NCBI GenBank assembly: GCA_022843745.1
Contig: JALHNB010000016.1
Location: 82,849 to 146,848 of the forward strand
DNA length: 64,000 nt
DNA from: Anaerolineae bacterium
Lineage (GTDB): Bacteria > Chloroflexota > Anaerolineae > Aggregatilineales > Phototrophicaceae
Reading direction: 5' to 3'
The notes under the pieces were generated by a model. It was not told the DNA's origin and ran no database searches. It saw only the letters and a program-made list of their open reading frames with translations. Each line of letters starts with the position of its first letter. Within the stretch, counting starts at the first letter, position 1. Below are positions 16,451 through 25,566 of this stretch, one piece after another. Made by a program: the position numbers and the translations under genes.

Positions 16451-18121
16451 TTGTTTTATCGTTATCTCATCATTTTGGCGTTTACTGTTATCTTTTTCAG
16501 TCCCGTCCGCGCACAAGATGCCAATGTTAAGCCCTTTGTGTTCCCGGTTGCCGCGCCGCCCAGCCCCTCGACATGGCTGCTCGGTCAGCTTTACGGCAAC
16601 ACCACAGGCGCGTTCAATAACGCAGATCGGTGGTACAGTGCCGGACAAGGACTTCATTTTGGAATAGATATTTCAATGCCCTGCCGAACCGAACTGGTCG
16701 CAGTTGCCGATGGCGAAGTCATGTTTGTCGATGATATGGGCTTCGGTTCTGCACCGCACAATCTTATCTTGCGTCATCCAGCGCAGGGATTGACCACGCT
16801 CTACGGTCATCTTTACGAGCGACCAGCGGTAGTTCCCGGTCAGATCGTGCAAAAGGGTGAAGTAGTCGCCCTCTCCGGCGACCCGGACATTGTTTGCGAT
16901 TCGCGGCCACACCTGCATTTCGAAGTGCGCTCACTCGATTATTTCACGACCTACAATCCGGTTGATTATATTGACGCTCCCTGGCATACACTGGCGATGA
17001 TCGGCTCATTCAGCAATGCCTTTTTTCAGCAGGATTTGGATAACCCACGCCAATGGGTCAGCCTGGACGATCAACCGCCTGTGAGCTTTGGAGGCCGCCG
17101 TCTTAATGACTACGCGCAGTCATGGCCGCTGTCGGGTGGTTTACAAGCGCCGACGAATCTCATTCTGCGGCGTGAACCGCTGCCAATCCCCGAAACCATG
17201 ACGTTGCGTGCGCTTGGCTATGACGGCTGCTGCTCCCGTCCCTGGTGGCATCCAACCGACCCGACACACCTATCCGTCATTGACGGTGTACCCGGCGAAC
17301 GTGCCAATATTTTCGATTGGACGATCAGCGGGTCATTGACAATGGTTGCCCAAGCGCCACCGCCCTATCTCTCGCCCGATGGCAGCCATCAGGTTATTTT
17401 CAACAATGGGCAGGTTTCAATACGGCGTTTAGCCGATGGCGCGGAGTGGATTGTACAGACTCAAGGCGAAATTCCAGCCATCAGCGCGGATAACAGCCGC
17501 TTAACCTGGGACATCAGCGGTGATAAGGTTGCGCCCGGTCAGCAAGACGGCACTATTGAATTCTGGATTAGCGACATCAGCGGCGAAAATACTCGCCTGT
17601 TTTTGAGTCAGATCGGCGGTTCCATATTCTGGCTCGATGACGCACGTATCCTCATCTCCACGCCACAGATCGGCAGCCGCGCAACCACCTACAGCGTTTA
17701 CGACACACGCGATAACAGCGTTTATACGCTGGGTACATGGGAATGGATACGTGGTCTTAGCATATCCCCCGGCGGCGAACGCCTGATGTTTTACCGCGTC
17801 TGGCAACCCGACCCAGCCGATAATGTCATTTACACCATCGCCACAGAGCACGGCGCAACAGCGGAAAAAATGCCCTGGTTCGGCGGCTGGCGATGGCGCG
17901 ATGCCGATAGTGTTTATTTTGTGCCGTTCGACCCATCAACCGATGTGCAGCGTCTCGCCTATTATCATATTCCAACAGGCGAGACTCGCTTTTTGACCGA
18001 CCCGGCTGCAACACCCTTTACGATTGCCGATGGCGACTGGTCAGTCTCAGCCGATGGTCGCCGGATCGTATTTTTGAACGCAGGCGACAAAACCATGTGG
18101 CTGATCGAAGAAGGAGATTAA
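16451..18121 (+). CDS. Secreted M23 (LytM) metallopeptidase with C-terminal propeller-like repeats
   Basis: A protein of 556 residues if started at the TTG at 16451, which has AAGGA eight bases upstream and begins a signal peptide (LFYRYLIILAFTVIFFSPVRA). Upstream codons lie in the opposite-strand gene's leader and are less likely. The LytM domain has the zinc motifs HFGID (near residue 75) and HLHFEVRS (near residue 155), so it is probably an active peptidoglycan endopeptidase or a carbohydrate-wall hydrolase. From about residue 290 on, repeated segments such as SPDGSHQVIF, ISADNSRLTW and SPGGERLMFY look like TolB/PD40-type beta-propeller blades, probably for binding. This combination is uncommon. 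Confidence 0.85.
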   Translation: MFYRYLIILAFTVIFFSPVRAQDANVKPFVFPVAAPPSPSTWLLGQLYGNTTGAFNNADRWYSAGQGLHFGIDISMPCRTELVAVADGEVMFVDDMGFGSAPHNLILRHPAQGLTTLYGHLYERPAVVPGQIVQKGEVVALSGDPDIVCDSRPHLHFEVRSLDYFTTYNPVDYIDAPWHTLAMIGSFSNAFFQQDLDNPRQWVSLDDQPPVSFGGRRLNDYAQSWPLSGGLQAPTNLILRREPLPIPETMTLRALGYDGCCSRPWWHPTDPTHLSVIDGVPGERANIFDWTISGSLTMVAQAPPPYLSPDGSHQVIFNNGQVSIRRLADGAEWIVQTQGEIPAISADNSRLTWDISGDKVAPGQQDGTIEFWISDISGENTRLFLSQIGGSIFWLDDARILISTPQIGSRATTYSVYDTRDNSVYTLGTWEWIRGLSISPGGERLMFYRVWQPDPADNVIYTIATEHGATAEKMPWFGGWRWRDADSVYFVPFDPSTDVQRLAYYHIPTGETRFLTDPAATPFTIADGDWSVSADGRRIVFLNAGDKTMWLIEEGD

Positions 18122-18130
18122 AATGGGTGA

Positions 18131-18763
18131 TTAACCACCCTCATCCATCTTCATCCCCCACACCGCATACAGCGGATCGCCTCGCTGCGGCGGCTTCGCA
18201 ATATAATTTGCGGAGTTTATGCCACGCCAGTTGCCGGATTCTTCAAAATACTGTGTCACCAACTGGATATGCTGTTGATCGCTGGTCGAAAGCCAGACCG
18301 CAACAGCTTTATTGGGAAAGCAGCGATTCGAGAATGTCAGCACGAACACGCCGCCTGTTTTCAGTACGCGGTTCACTTCGCTAAAAATTTCGACAGGCCG
18401 CGCCATATACTGCACCGAAACCGTGCAAAAGACCGCATCAAAAACCGCGCCTTCGAATGGCAGCACCGGATTGACATTCAAATCATGAACCACATGCTTA
18501 TCAAGCTGCGGGTTTTCAGCCATTTCTTTCGCGTTCATGCCGAGGCCGATGACACGCTTTGGTTTGAGATCATCCGGCAGATGCGAACGCCAACTGCTCA
18601 TCAAGTCCAGATAAACGCCGCCGGGTGGCAGCAGTTGTTGATAAAGTGCTTTCGCAGCGCCAATGGCGTGATCGTCAATATGGACGACCATGCGCGGAAA
18701 CGTGTAGAAAATGCTGTCGTCCGTTTCATCCGAACGCAGGAAATAGTCAGGCGGGAATGGCAT
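18131..18763 (-). CDS. SAM-dependent methyltransferase
   Basis: A 210-residue class I methyltransferase. Start MPFPPDYFLRSDETDD at 18763 sits one base after the stop of the upstream amidohydrolase; longer versions would overlap it. Motif I is atypical: LPPGGVYLDLMSSWRSHLP, with DLMSS in place of the glycine-rich DxGxG. VIGLGMNAKEM is motif II and the post-motif FDAVFCTVSVQYM leads to VNRVLKTGGVFVLTFSN, matching the methyltransferase type 11 pattern. The substrate is unknown. The final residues lie 9 bases from the end of the convergent M23 gene. Confidence 0.85.
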   Translation of the reverse strand: MPFPPDYFLRSDETDDSIFYTFPRMVVHIDDHAIGAAKALYQQLLPPGGVYLDLMSSWRSHLPDDLKPKRVIGLGMNAKEMAENPQLDKHVVHDLNVNPVLPFEGAVFDAVFCTVSVQYMARPVEIFSEVNRVLKTGGVFVLTFSNRCFPNKAVAVWLSTSDQQHIQLVTQYFEESGNWRGINSANYIAKPPQRGDPLYAVWGMKMDEGG

Positions 18764-18764
18764 C

Positions 18765-20054
18765 TTACGCCTGACTCGCCGCGTGAATGGCGGCGCGTGT
18801 GCCTTCAAGATCGAATAAATCCTGTTGATTGCCGCGCATAAGCCGTGTCGCCACCGCGATAGCCTGGGCTTCGGTGAGATCGCCATCGTCGATTTCGCCT
18901 TGCAGCGCACGGGTCAGCCAGGAACGCGCTTGGGTGGCATAGGCAACTGAAGCGTTCGGCCAGCCCGTATCACCGCCAAATGCGAGCAATTTGTTGATCG
19001 GCACAGAGTGAATCAAACGGCGCACAAAGTCGGAAGCAGCGTAGGGGTTGATACTCCACGCCCAGCACAAGTCGATATACACATTCGGATAATGCTTAGC
19101 GATGGCAGTCAGTTCGTCGTTGTACGGGTAAGCGATGTGCATCAAAACAAAACGCGCCTGTGGATACTGCTTCAGCAGGCCGCACAGATGCCCAGGCTTG
19201 ATGCGCTCGACAGGCATACCACCGTACCCGGCATAGTAGCCTGTGTGGATTTTGAAGGGCAGATTATGCTGAATAGAGAGTTCGACACCACGCGCCCAGC
19301 ACCAATCACCCAGGCACACCCGTTCAGCCTCATTTAGCTCGTCACCCGTCAGGTGCTTATGCAAAACGCGCTCGGCATCGGCATCGCTGCGTTCCTGCCA
19401 TAACAGACTTCGATTATAAGCGTGCTGCGCCTTCACCGAGATCGCGCACGCGCCATATTTGTCAAAAAGCCCTTCCATGCCTTGCCGCAAAGATTTCAGA
19501 TCAATAACATTAACACCCGTCTCTTTATGCAGGTCTTCCGCTTGAATCTCACCGTTGCAGAAGTGCCACCACGAGAGATCGTACAGGAAGAAATCCAAGC
19601 CTGATTGATCCGGCAAACACGCCCATGAGAAATCGTCAACCTGAATGTGATCGAGATTGCCCTCTTCTTTCAGAATGCGCAGGCGCTCTCCAGGCTGGCG
19701 AAGCTGATGATTACGTTCCGCCGCCGCGATCACCGCCGCTGACGTGATCTCGTCTATCCCATAAGCCTGTTTCGCGATCAAACGCACGGCCTCACCATAA
19801 CCTGTATGCTGGCAGTGCTGCCACGCCGTACTGATGCCTGCCCAACGCGCCTCAATATCGGGGTCGTTTGAATCGAGTAATTTTTGAACAGCATCCTGTG
19901 TCGCACCCGCCACGATCAAATCCGCCGGGACATAATTTTCGAATAAATCTCGCAGTACGTCTGGGCCGTTTTCGAGATAGTCGGCTTCTTTACGCATATG
20001 TTCATGGGTATCCATCAAAGGCAATTGTTGAATATGCTGGCTCAGGTCGGTCAT
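18765..20054 (-). CDS. Amidohydrolase-superfamily protein (COG2159/uronate isomerase-like)
   Basis: A 429-residue TIM-barrel metal enzyme. The N-terminal MDTHEHMRKEADY carries the HxH-like DTHEH metal motif; VLMHIAYPY and LLAFGGDTGW provide the distal His and Asp of the superfamily. This type resembles the FluG N-terminal and uronate-isomerase-like amidohydrolases rather than dihydroorotase or urease groups. The reaction may be a decarboxylation, hydrolysis or isomerisation of a carboxylic acid; nothing nearby decides it. The ribosome site is GAGAGTGAAAAATT before the ATG at 20054. It is followed one base later by a methyltransferase gene. Confidence 0.75.
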   Translation of the reverse strand: MTDLSQHIQQLPLMDTHEHMRKEADYLENGPDVLRDLFENYVPADLIVAGATQDAVQKLLDSNDPDIEARWAGISTAWQHCQHTGYGEAVRLIAKQAYGIDEITSAAVIAAAERNHQLRQPGERLRILKEEGNLDHIQVDDFSWACLPDQSGLDFFLYDLSWWHFCNGEIQAEDLHKETGVNVIDLKSLRQGMEGLFDKYGACAISVKAQHAYNRSLLWQERSDADAERVLHKHLTGDELNEAERVCLGDWCWARGVELSIQHNLPFKIHTGYYAGYGGMPVERIKPGHLCGLLKQYPQARFVLMHIAYPYNDELTAIAKHYPNVYIDLCWAWSINPYAASDFVRRLIHSVPINKLLAFGGDTGWPNASVAYATQARSWLTRALQGEIDDGDLTEAQAIAVATRLMRGNQQDLFDLEGTRAAIHAASQA

Positions 20055-20130
20055 AATTTTTCACTCTCTGTGGATTTATATTGGCAGTAATTATATCAAG
20101 CTGAACAGTTTAAAGCATTCTAAGTCATAC

Positions 20131-20160
20131 TTGGTTATCGGAGTTGTTTAGCGCTATAAT
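20131..20160 (+). promoter_or_regulatory. Candidate promoter of the Lon-N/pfkA pair
   Basis: TTGGTT (20131-20136) and a perfect TATAAT (20155-20160) are 18 bases apart, 57 bases before the Lon-N start. The -35 box is weak, so confidence is moderate. Confidence 0.4.
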
Positions 20161-20217
20161 TTTGCAGGCAGTCTGCTTTACGTGCATGTTTACCTGCCTA
20201 TGTTGATGAGGGAACTC

Positions 20218-20877
20218 ATGTTTGAACTACCCTTATTTCCGCTCGAAAGTGTGCTTTTTCCAGGCATGTCGATAAATCTGCATATTTTCGAGGATCGTTA
20301 TAAGCAAATGATTAACCAGTGTATTGAAACGCGCCAACCGTTCGGCGTGGTTCTCATCGAGGAAGGTGTAGCACAGCATGGCGCACTTGCTAAACCTTAC
20401 ATCATTGGCTGCACTGCCCACATCACGCGAATGCAGCCGCGCGGCCAGGGACGCATGGATATTAACGCCATCGGGCAGGATCGTTTTCGCATCGAATCAC
20501 TGAATTATGATCGTCCTTATCTGGTCGGCATGGTTGATCTCGACCCCATCCCGATGGGTGAAGCAAACCGCCTCGACCAGGCCGGAAACAATCTGCGTCC
20601 CTGGGTCGAGCGCTATCTCGAAATCCTGGCAAAAGTCGGAAATCTGCCCTTCAATTCGCAGCAGATTCCAGCAGAACCTATTCAACTGGGGTATCTGGCG
20701 GCAGCGATTTTGCAGCAAATCTCGCAAGTCCAGAAGCAGGATTTGCTGGCTGCTGAGAGCGCAATTGATATGCTCAAAAATATCCGTTCCATCTATTATC
20801 GTGAAGTGACCTTGCTCGATATGATGGTTCATCGCGCCGATAATGGCTCTGAAAATGGAACGTTTTCGCAAAATTAG
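20218..20877 (+). CDS. Lon protease N-terminal-domain protein
   Basis: A 219-residue stand-alone Lon-N (LON substrate-binding) protein. It begins MFELPLFPLESVLFPGMSINLHIFEDRY, the standard start of this family, and lacks both AAA+ and peptidase domains. The ATG at 20218 has GAGGGA upstream, better than the earlier ATG at 20182. These proteins are common in bacteria and plants; their partner is usually unknown. 35 bases separate it from pfkA in the same direction, so the two are probably co-transcribed. Confidence 0.9.
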   Translation: MFELPLFPLESVLFPGMSINLHIFEDRYKQMINQCIETRQPFGVVLIEEGVAQHGALAKPYIIGCTAHITRMQPRGQGRMDINAIGQDRFRIESLNYDRPYLVGMVDLDPIPMGEANRLDQAGNNLRPWVERYLEILAKVGNLPFNSQQIPAEPIQLGYLAAAILQQISQVQKQDLLAAESAIDMLKNIRSIYYREVTLLDMMVHRADNGSENGTFSQN

Positions 20878-20912
20878 CATCATCTGTCTTCAATCCTCGG
20901 TTAGGGGGAAAT

Positions 20913-21884
20913 ATGCAGCGTATAGCAGTTTTGACCAGTGGTGGCGATGCTCCGGGCATGAATGCAGCCATTCGAGCCGTCGTCCGAACAGGCCTTGGCA
21001 AAGGTTGGGAAACCTATGGCGTTCGGCAGGGCTACAGCGGTTTGATTACCGACTCGATTATCCCGCTGGGGCCGCGTGATGTCGGCGGCATCATTCAGCA
21101 GGGTGGCACAATGCTCGGCAGCGCCCGAAGTGCGGAGTTTCGAACCGAAGAAGGCCGCAAACAGGCACTCAGTAATCTCGCGAAGCATGGCATTGAGGCC
21201 CTCGTCGTCATCGGCGGCAACGGCTCACAGACAGGGGCAAATGTACTCTTCGAAATGGGATTTCCAGTCGTTGGCATATCCTCTACTATTGATAACGATC
21301 TCTATGGTGCTGAAATTACCATCGGTGTCGATACCGCACTCAATATCGCTCTGGAAGCGATTGATCGCCTGAAGGTAACAGCAGCCTCCCACAAACGCGC
21401 ATTTTTGATCGAGGTCATGGGTCGCGATTGCGGCTATCTGGCGCTCATGTCCGGCATCGCGGGTGGTGCGGAAGCTGTCGTTATCCCTGAAGTCGAAACC
21501 ACGCCCGAAGCCGTCGCCGCTGAGATCACCGCTGCCTACGAGCGTGGCAAAACCCACGCCATCATCGTCGTTGCCGAGGGCGCAGCCTATGATGCCGAAA
21601 AATTAAACGCCTATTTCAGAGAACACAAAGCCAAGCTTGGGTTTGACCTGCGCATGACCACGCTCGGTCACGTTCAACGCGGCGGCGAACCCACAGCCTT
21701 TGACCGCATCCTGGCGACACGTTTGGGTGCGGCGGCAACCGAGTGCCTCCAGAATGGCGAATATGGCGTACTGGTTGGCCTGAATAAAGGTCAGATCACG
21801 ACCACGCCGTTGGCTACCGTCGCCGCGAATAAGAAATTAATTGACATGAAAACGTTCGAGCTGGCGGGCATACTGGCAAAATAA
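20913..21884 (+). CDS. pfkA: 6-phosphofructokinase
   Basis: A 323-residue PFK. The ATP-loop start LTSGGDAPGMNAAIRAVVR at residues 7-25 and the catalytic TIDNDLYG, with the proton-abstracting Asp, are intact; EVMGRDCGYLAL and GHVQRGGEPTAFDR bind fructose 6-phosphate. Two positions differ from textbook ATP-PFK: the GGDG motif is GGNGSQTGA, and the residue before TIDND is Ser (STIDND) rather than Gly (ATP type) or Lys (PPi type). The glycine after the Asn favours ATP over pyrophosphate. The start has TTAGGGGGA upstream. Length is normal; it phosphorylates fructose 6-phosphate in glycolysis. Confidence 0.93.
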   Translation: MQRIAVLTSGGDAPGMNAAIRAVVRTGLGKGWETYGVRQGYSGLITDSIIPLGPRDVGGIIQQGGTMLGSARSAEFRTEEGRKQALSNLAKHGIEALVVIGGNGSQTGANVLFEMGFPVVGISSTIDNDLYGAEITIGVDTALNIALEAIDRLKVTAASHKRAFLIEVMGRDCGYLALMSGIAGGAEAVVIPEVETTPEAVAAEITAAYERGKTHAIIVVAEGAAYDAEKLNAYFREHKAKLGFDLRMTTLGHVQRGGEPTAFDRILATRLGAAATECLQNGEYGVLVGLNKGQITTTPLATVAANKKLIDMKTFELAGILAK

Positions 21885-21898
21885 ATACCGAATCGCAT

Positions 21899-21932
21899 GG
21901 GCGCAGGGCTGTCGGCGGACGGCTGTGCGCCC
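21899..21932. terminator. GC-rich hairpin between convergent pfkA and transporter genes
   Basis: GGGCGCA (21899-21905) pairs with TGCGCCC (21926-21932) and is followed by CTACG, a diverged member of the family-2 palindromes. Position between two 3' ends suggests terminator use. Confidence 0.45.
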
Positions 21933-21940
21933 TACGTTGA

Positions 21941-24250
21941 TTAACTGCTCCCCAACGCCGCAGCGTCTTCTTCCTGCGCAATCCGGCGGCCTTCCTCAAC
22001 ATTCACCTGTGTTAGCAAATATCCACCGACGATGAAAAATGCGATCAGCGCAAGAATCGCTGGACGACTGTTACCAAATGTCACCGCTGCGAATGCAAAA
22101 ATCAGCGGACCAATAAACGCCGAGAACTTTTCCATCACCCCAAACAACCCGAAAAACTCGCCACTTTTCGAGGCTGGCGACATCGCGGCATAAAGGCTGC
22201 GGCTGAGTGCCTGACTGCCACCCTGTACAATCGCCACCATCCACGCCAGGAACCAGAACTCAATAGTCGAGTTGATGAAATAGCCCCAGATGGCGATCAC
22301 ACTGTAGATCACCAATGCCAGAATAATACTGCTCTTGGTATTCAATTGCTGCGCCAGATTCTCAAAAATCTTCCGACCCACCGTATACGCAAACACGAGG
22401 CCGATAAGCTGAACGGCGAAGACTATCCCAATGATGATTGGCAGGCTGCTTTCACTTACGGGCGCGAGGGCCTCGATTTGTCCGACAGAAATCACTGTAT
22501 CCGTACTGGCTTCATTTTTCTGACCGCTGTTGACGAGCGAAAGTGTGTGTTCACCGGGTGCTGCCGCCGCAAAAGTCTCGATAACACCATAACGCGGTGT
22601 CTCGCTGTAAGCGTCAATCGTGACGGGTATGCTTGTGCCGTCCTCGCCCTCCTCCATCAACGGCTGACCGTCAAGCAGCACGTTCCAGATGCCGTGATCG
22701 GGGCCAATGCTGTACGCGACATTAACGCCTTGCCCATTAAACGGAAAATCAAGCTGTGCGTTCGGTTCACCGCTGGCGGTATATGTTTCGTCTTTGTCCG
22801 TACCCAACTGTGCGGCAGGAATCACCTCATTCTCCCAAGTTCCCGTTAATTGCAACGCCGGGTCGCCAGCCAGATAAACACCTGAGCCGACTGAATCACC
22901 CACATTTTCATAAGGCGGCAGCAGAACGCCCGTCATATCTTGTGGCAAAATGTTCGCACCGAGAATGCCAACCAACGGCAGCGCGATAATATTGAAGACG
23001 ATAAAGGCCAAAAACAACGGACGACGACCATTATCCGCGCTCGGCAAACGCCCAAAAATGAGGCTGAATGGAATACCCACAAACTGCACCAGCAACAGCG
23101 CCAGAATCAACTCCGTGCTGCCAAACCCTAACTCCGCACCATAAATCGCGGCTACGCCAATAATCGTGCCAATCGCGTCGTTATAGATTAAAAAAGCAAT
23201 CAAAAATTTGAATAATTCCCTGTAGCGACGAATATCTTTAATCGTTGCCCAGATACGCGCGAAACTGGCGGAAATAACCGTTTCGCCGGGTTCAAGCTTC
23301 TCGGTAGCCGAAGCAGGTTCGGGGACTTGCCGAAACAGGGGGATCGAAAACACCGCCCACCAGATCGCCACACTGACAAATGACAGACGCGCCCCTGCTT
23401 CAAAACCAAGCTGAAAAATCATGACGACGTTAATCGCTAGCAGCAAACCGCCGCCCAGATAGCCCATGGCATAGCCGCGAGTCGAAACCGAGTCCTGATC
23501 TTCTTCCCGCGCGATATGTGGCAGCAGTGCATCATAAAAGGTGTTCGCGCCTGTAAAGCCAACGCGCCCCACAATGGCGATGATCGACGCGATCCACCAA
23601 TCGCCTGTACCAACAAAAACCAGCGCCGCTGTTCCCAGGATGCCAATCCCGGCAAAGATCGCCAGAAATTGCTTTTTACCACGCATCACGTCCGAAACCG
23701 TGCCGAGAATAGGTGAGATAATCGCCGCAATAATCAGCGAAATACTTAAGCCCAGGCTCCAATAGGAGGTGGCGACGGCTTCACTCGGCAGGGTTGCTCC
23801 GGCCACCTGACTGTAATAGATCGGCAGCACCGCCGCCAATATCGTGGTCGCAAACGCCGAATTTGCCCAATCGTAGAGCGTCCACGCGCGAATGCGACGT
23901 TTATATTCCCCCAGATCGGACGGATAAGGGATAGTACCTGTCATAAAACCCCCTGACGAATTGCGGATATGACGCAGAATATAACGCAGTTTTGTTATCG
24001 GGGGGTTAAACGACTTTTTCGGAGCTTTGCGCCTTTTTTTGGTGAGCGAAATGCCGCGTGCGATGCGCGGGTCACGCCGGATCAAACCGAGTTCTTCAAG
24101 TTGGGTGAGAAAATTAATCACGCTGCTGCGGCTTACAAAGCAAACGGCTCCGATTTCACGGACATTGGGAGCATAGCCACGCTGGTCAATATAATCGCCA
24201 ATAAAATCAAAAACTGCCTGGGTCGTCGGGTCATCCATCGCCGTTTCCAT
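21941..24250 (-). CDS. LexA-type winged helix continuous with Atg22/UMF1-type MFS transporter carrying an inserted domain
   Basis: One open frame of 769 codons. Residues 5-70 (TTQAVFDFIGDYIDQRGYAP, VREIGAVCFVSRSSVINFL, LGLIRRDPRIARGISL) match the LexA DNA-binding winged helix. Residues 103-769 form a transporter beginning MTGTIPYPSDLGEYKRRIRAWTLYDWANSAFATT, the hallmark of the UMF1/Atg22 family. A strong internal ribosome site (CAGGGGG, four bases before the ATG at 23944) precedes residue 103, so the transporter may also be made alone and the two parts may be two genes with no stop between. Residues about 430-600 are a non-membrane insertion between helices with a beta-rich pattern (GVNVAYSIGPDHGIWNVLLDG, GEHTLSLVNSGQKNEA). 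Transported substrate unknown. Confidence 0.8.
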   Translation of the reverse strand: METAMDDPTTQAVFDFIGDYIDQRGYAPNVREIGAVCFVSRSSVINFLTQLEELGLIRRDPRIARGISLTKKRRKAPKKSFNPPITKLRYILRHIRNSSGGFMTGTIPYPSDLGEYKRRIRAWTLYDWANSAFATTILAAVLPIYYSQVAGATLPSEAVATSYWSLGLSISLIIAAIISPILGTVSDVMRGKKQFLAIFAGIGILGTAALVFVGTGDWWIASIIAIVGRVGFTGANTFYDALLPHIAREEDQDSVSTRGYAMGYLGGGLLLAINVVMIFQLGFEAGARLSFVSVAIWWAVFSIPLFRQVPEPASATEKLEPGETVISASFARIWATIKDIRRYRELFKFLIAFLIYNDAIGTIIGVAAIYGAELGFGSTELILALLLVQFVGIPFSLIFGRLPSADNGRRPLFLAFIVFNIIALPLVGILGANILPQDMTGVLLPPYENVGDSVGSGVYLAGDPALQLTGTWENEVIPAAQLGTDKDETYTASGEPNAQLDFPFNGQGVNVAYSIGPDHGIWNVLLDGQPLMEEGEDGTSIPVTIDAYSETPRYGVIETFAAAAPGEHTLSLVNSGQKNEASTDTVISVGQIEALAPVSESSLPIIIGIVFAVQLIGLVFAYTVGRKIFENLAQQLNTKSSIILALVIYSVIAIWGYFINSTIEFWFLAWMVAIVQGGSQALSRSLYAAMSPASKSGEFFGLFGVMEKFSAFIGPLIFAFAAVTFGNSRPAILALIAFFIVGGYLLTQVNVEEGRRIAQEEDAAALGSS

Positions 24251-24334
24251 TACCGTGTAACAAAAAATTAACCTGATGGAGAGCGTATACCCAATCGAAC
24301 ATTTTTTCTAGTGACAGAAATCGTTCGAGTTTGA

Positions 24335-25543
24335 TTAATTTTCGGTTGTCGGCGGCTGACCGATGTAGCGGGCGCGGGGGCGAATCATCTCCCCGGCCTG
24401 GTACTGTTCGATCACATGCCCGATCCAGCCAATGGTGCGCCCCAACGCGAATAAAGTCATCGCCGTACCGCGTGGCAGGCCAAGCGTATTCACCAGCACG
24501 ACCAGCGCAAAGTCGATGTTGGCATAGGGGCCGTTCATCTCAAAGACGGCTTTTTCGATATTTTCCGCCAGCATGACAGTTTCCGCGTCAGGAAAAGAAT
24601 CTTTCAGCATGTCGAGCAGTGTGCGTCCGCGTGGATCGCCATCAGGATAGAGATAATGTCCGAAGCCAGGAATTACCGCGCCCTCTTTGCGATAACTGGC
24701 TAAGGCAATCCTAATATTGCCATGCGCCCGAACATCCTGAAACAGTCGCTCGACCAATTCGGTATTACCGCCGTGTTTCGCACCCTTGAGCGCCGACAGC
24801 CCCGCGATTACCGCATCATAGGGCGTTGATTCTGCCGACGCTACGCACCGCGCCGTAAAAGCCGACACGTTCAATTCATGATCGGCACACAGGATAAGCG
24901 CAGCGTTGACGAGTTTCGCCGCTATCGGATCATCAGGTATCAGCGTTTCGACAATGCCCGCCGAGTCGCGATCTCCGGCGATAGCGGTCATATAGCGCAA
25001 AATCCGCGCCCCTGTTTGCGCGATTTCTGGTGTGCTTCGACCATATGCGGCAAGATCATCGACAGCGATCAATGGCAAAAGCGCCTGGAATCGCTCAAAT
25101 ATCGTCAAATCCTGAAGGTATAGCAGAACAGCCTGGCAGCGAGGTGGCAGCGATGTTGAATCCAATAAACCTGAAATTTCAGCGTCCAAATCACCGAGCC
25201 AGATGAGCGCCGCCACCTGCTCAACCGTGTGATTTCGAGCCAGCAGGGTCGCATCCAGTCCGCGATAATACAGCTTGCCATCGGCGATCAACGTAATAGC
25301 AGAATCCAGCAGCGCTGCGCCGAAATGCAGCGCAGTTTCCGTGATTTTTTCAGGATTCCGCCGCTGATCCTTACGATCTTTGAGCCGATGTATATCTTCG
25401 GCGTTATAGCGTCGATTGCGTTTGCTGCCACCTACGGCCTCAGACCGGATCATGCCCCGGCTAACATAAGCGTAAAGAGTCGCCAGATTCACGCCGAGAA
25501 TGTCAGATGCGTCCTGCGCACTCAGGTATTTTGAATCGCCCAT
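24335..25543 (-). CDS. Citrate synthase-like protein with N-terminal helix-turn-helix
   Basis: A 402-residue protein. Residues 5-55 (YLSAQDASDILGVNLATLYAYV, then SKRNRRYNAEDIHRLKDRK) are a MerR/excisionase-type helix-turn-helix. The rest is a citrate-synthase fold with KHGGNTELVERLF (first active-site His), GFGHYLYPDGDPRG (second His) and NIDFALVVL (Asp). The Arg that normally follows the second His is Tyr. Such HTH-citrate synthases are known in other bacteria; the HTH suggests DNA binding controlled by acyl-CoA or oxaloacetate, or autoregulation. It is divergent from a second citrate synthase across an operator-like palindrome. Whether it is catalytic is open. Confidence 0.88.
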   Translation of the reverse strand: MGDSKYLSAQDASDILGVNLATLYAYVSRGMIRSEAVGGSKRNRRYNAEDIHRLKDRKDQRRNPEKITETALHFGAALLDSAITLIADGKLYYRGLDATLLARNHTVEQVAALIWLGDLDAEISGLLDSTSLPPRCQAVLLYLQDLTIFERFQALLPLIAVDDLAAYGRSTPEIAQTGARILRYMTAIAGDRDSAGIVETLIPDDPIAAKLVNAALILCADHELNVSAFTARCVASAESTPYDAVIAGLSALKGAKHGGNTELVERLFQDVRAHGNIRIALASYRKEGAVIPGFGHYLYPDGDPRGRTLLDMLKDSFPDAETVMLAENIEKAVFEMNGPYANIDFALVVLVNTLGLPRGTAMTLFALGRTIGWIGHVIEQYQAGEMIRPRARYIGQPPTTEN

Positions 25544-25566
25544 TTTGATCCCTCAAACCGCACAAT

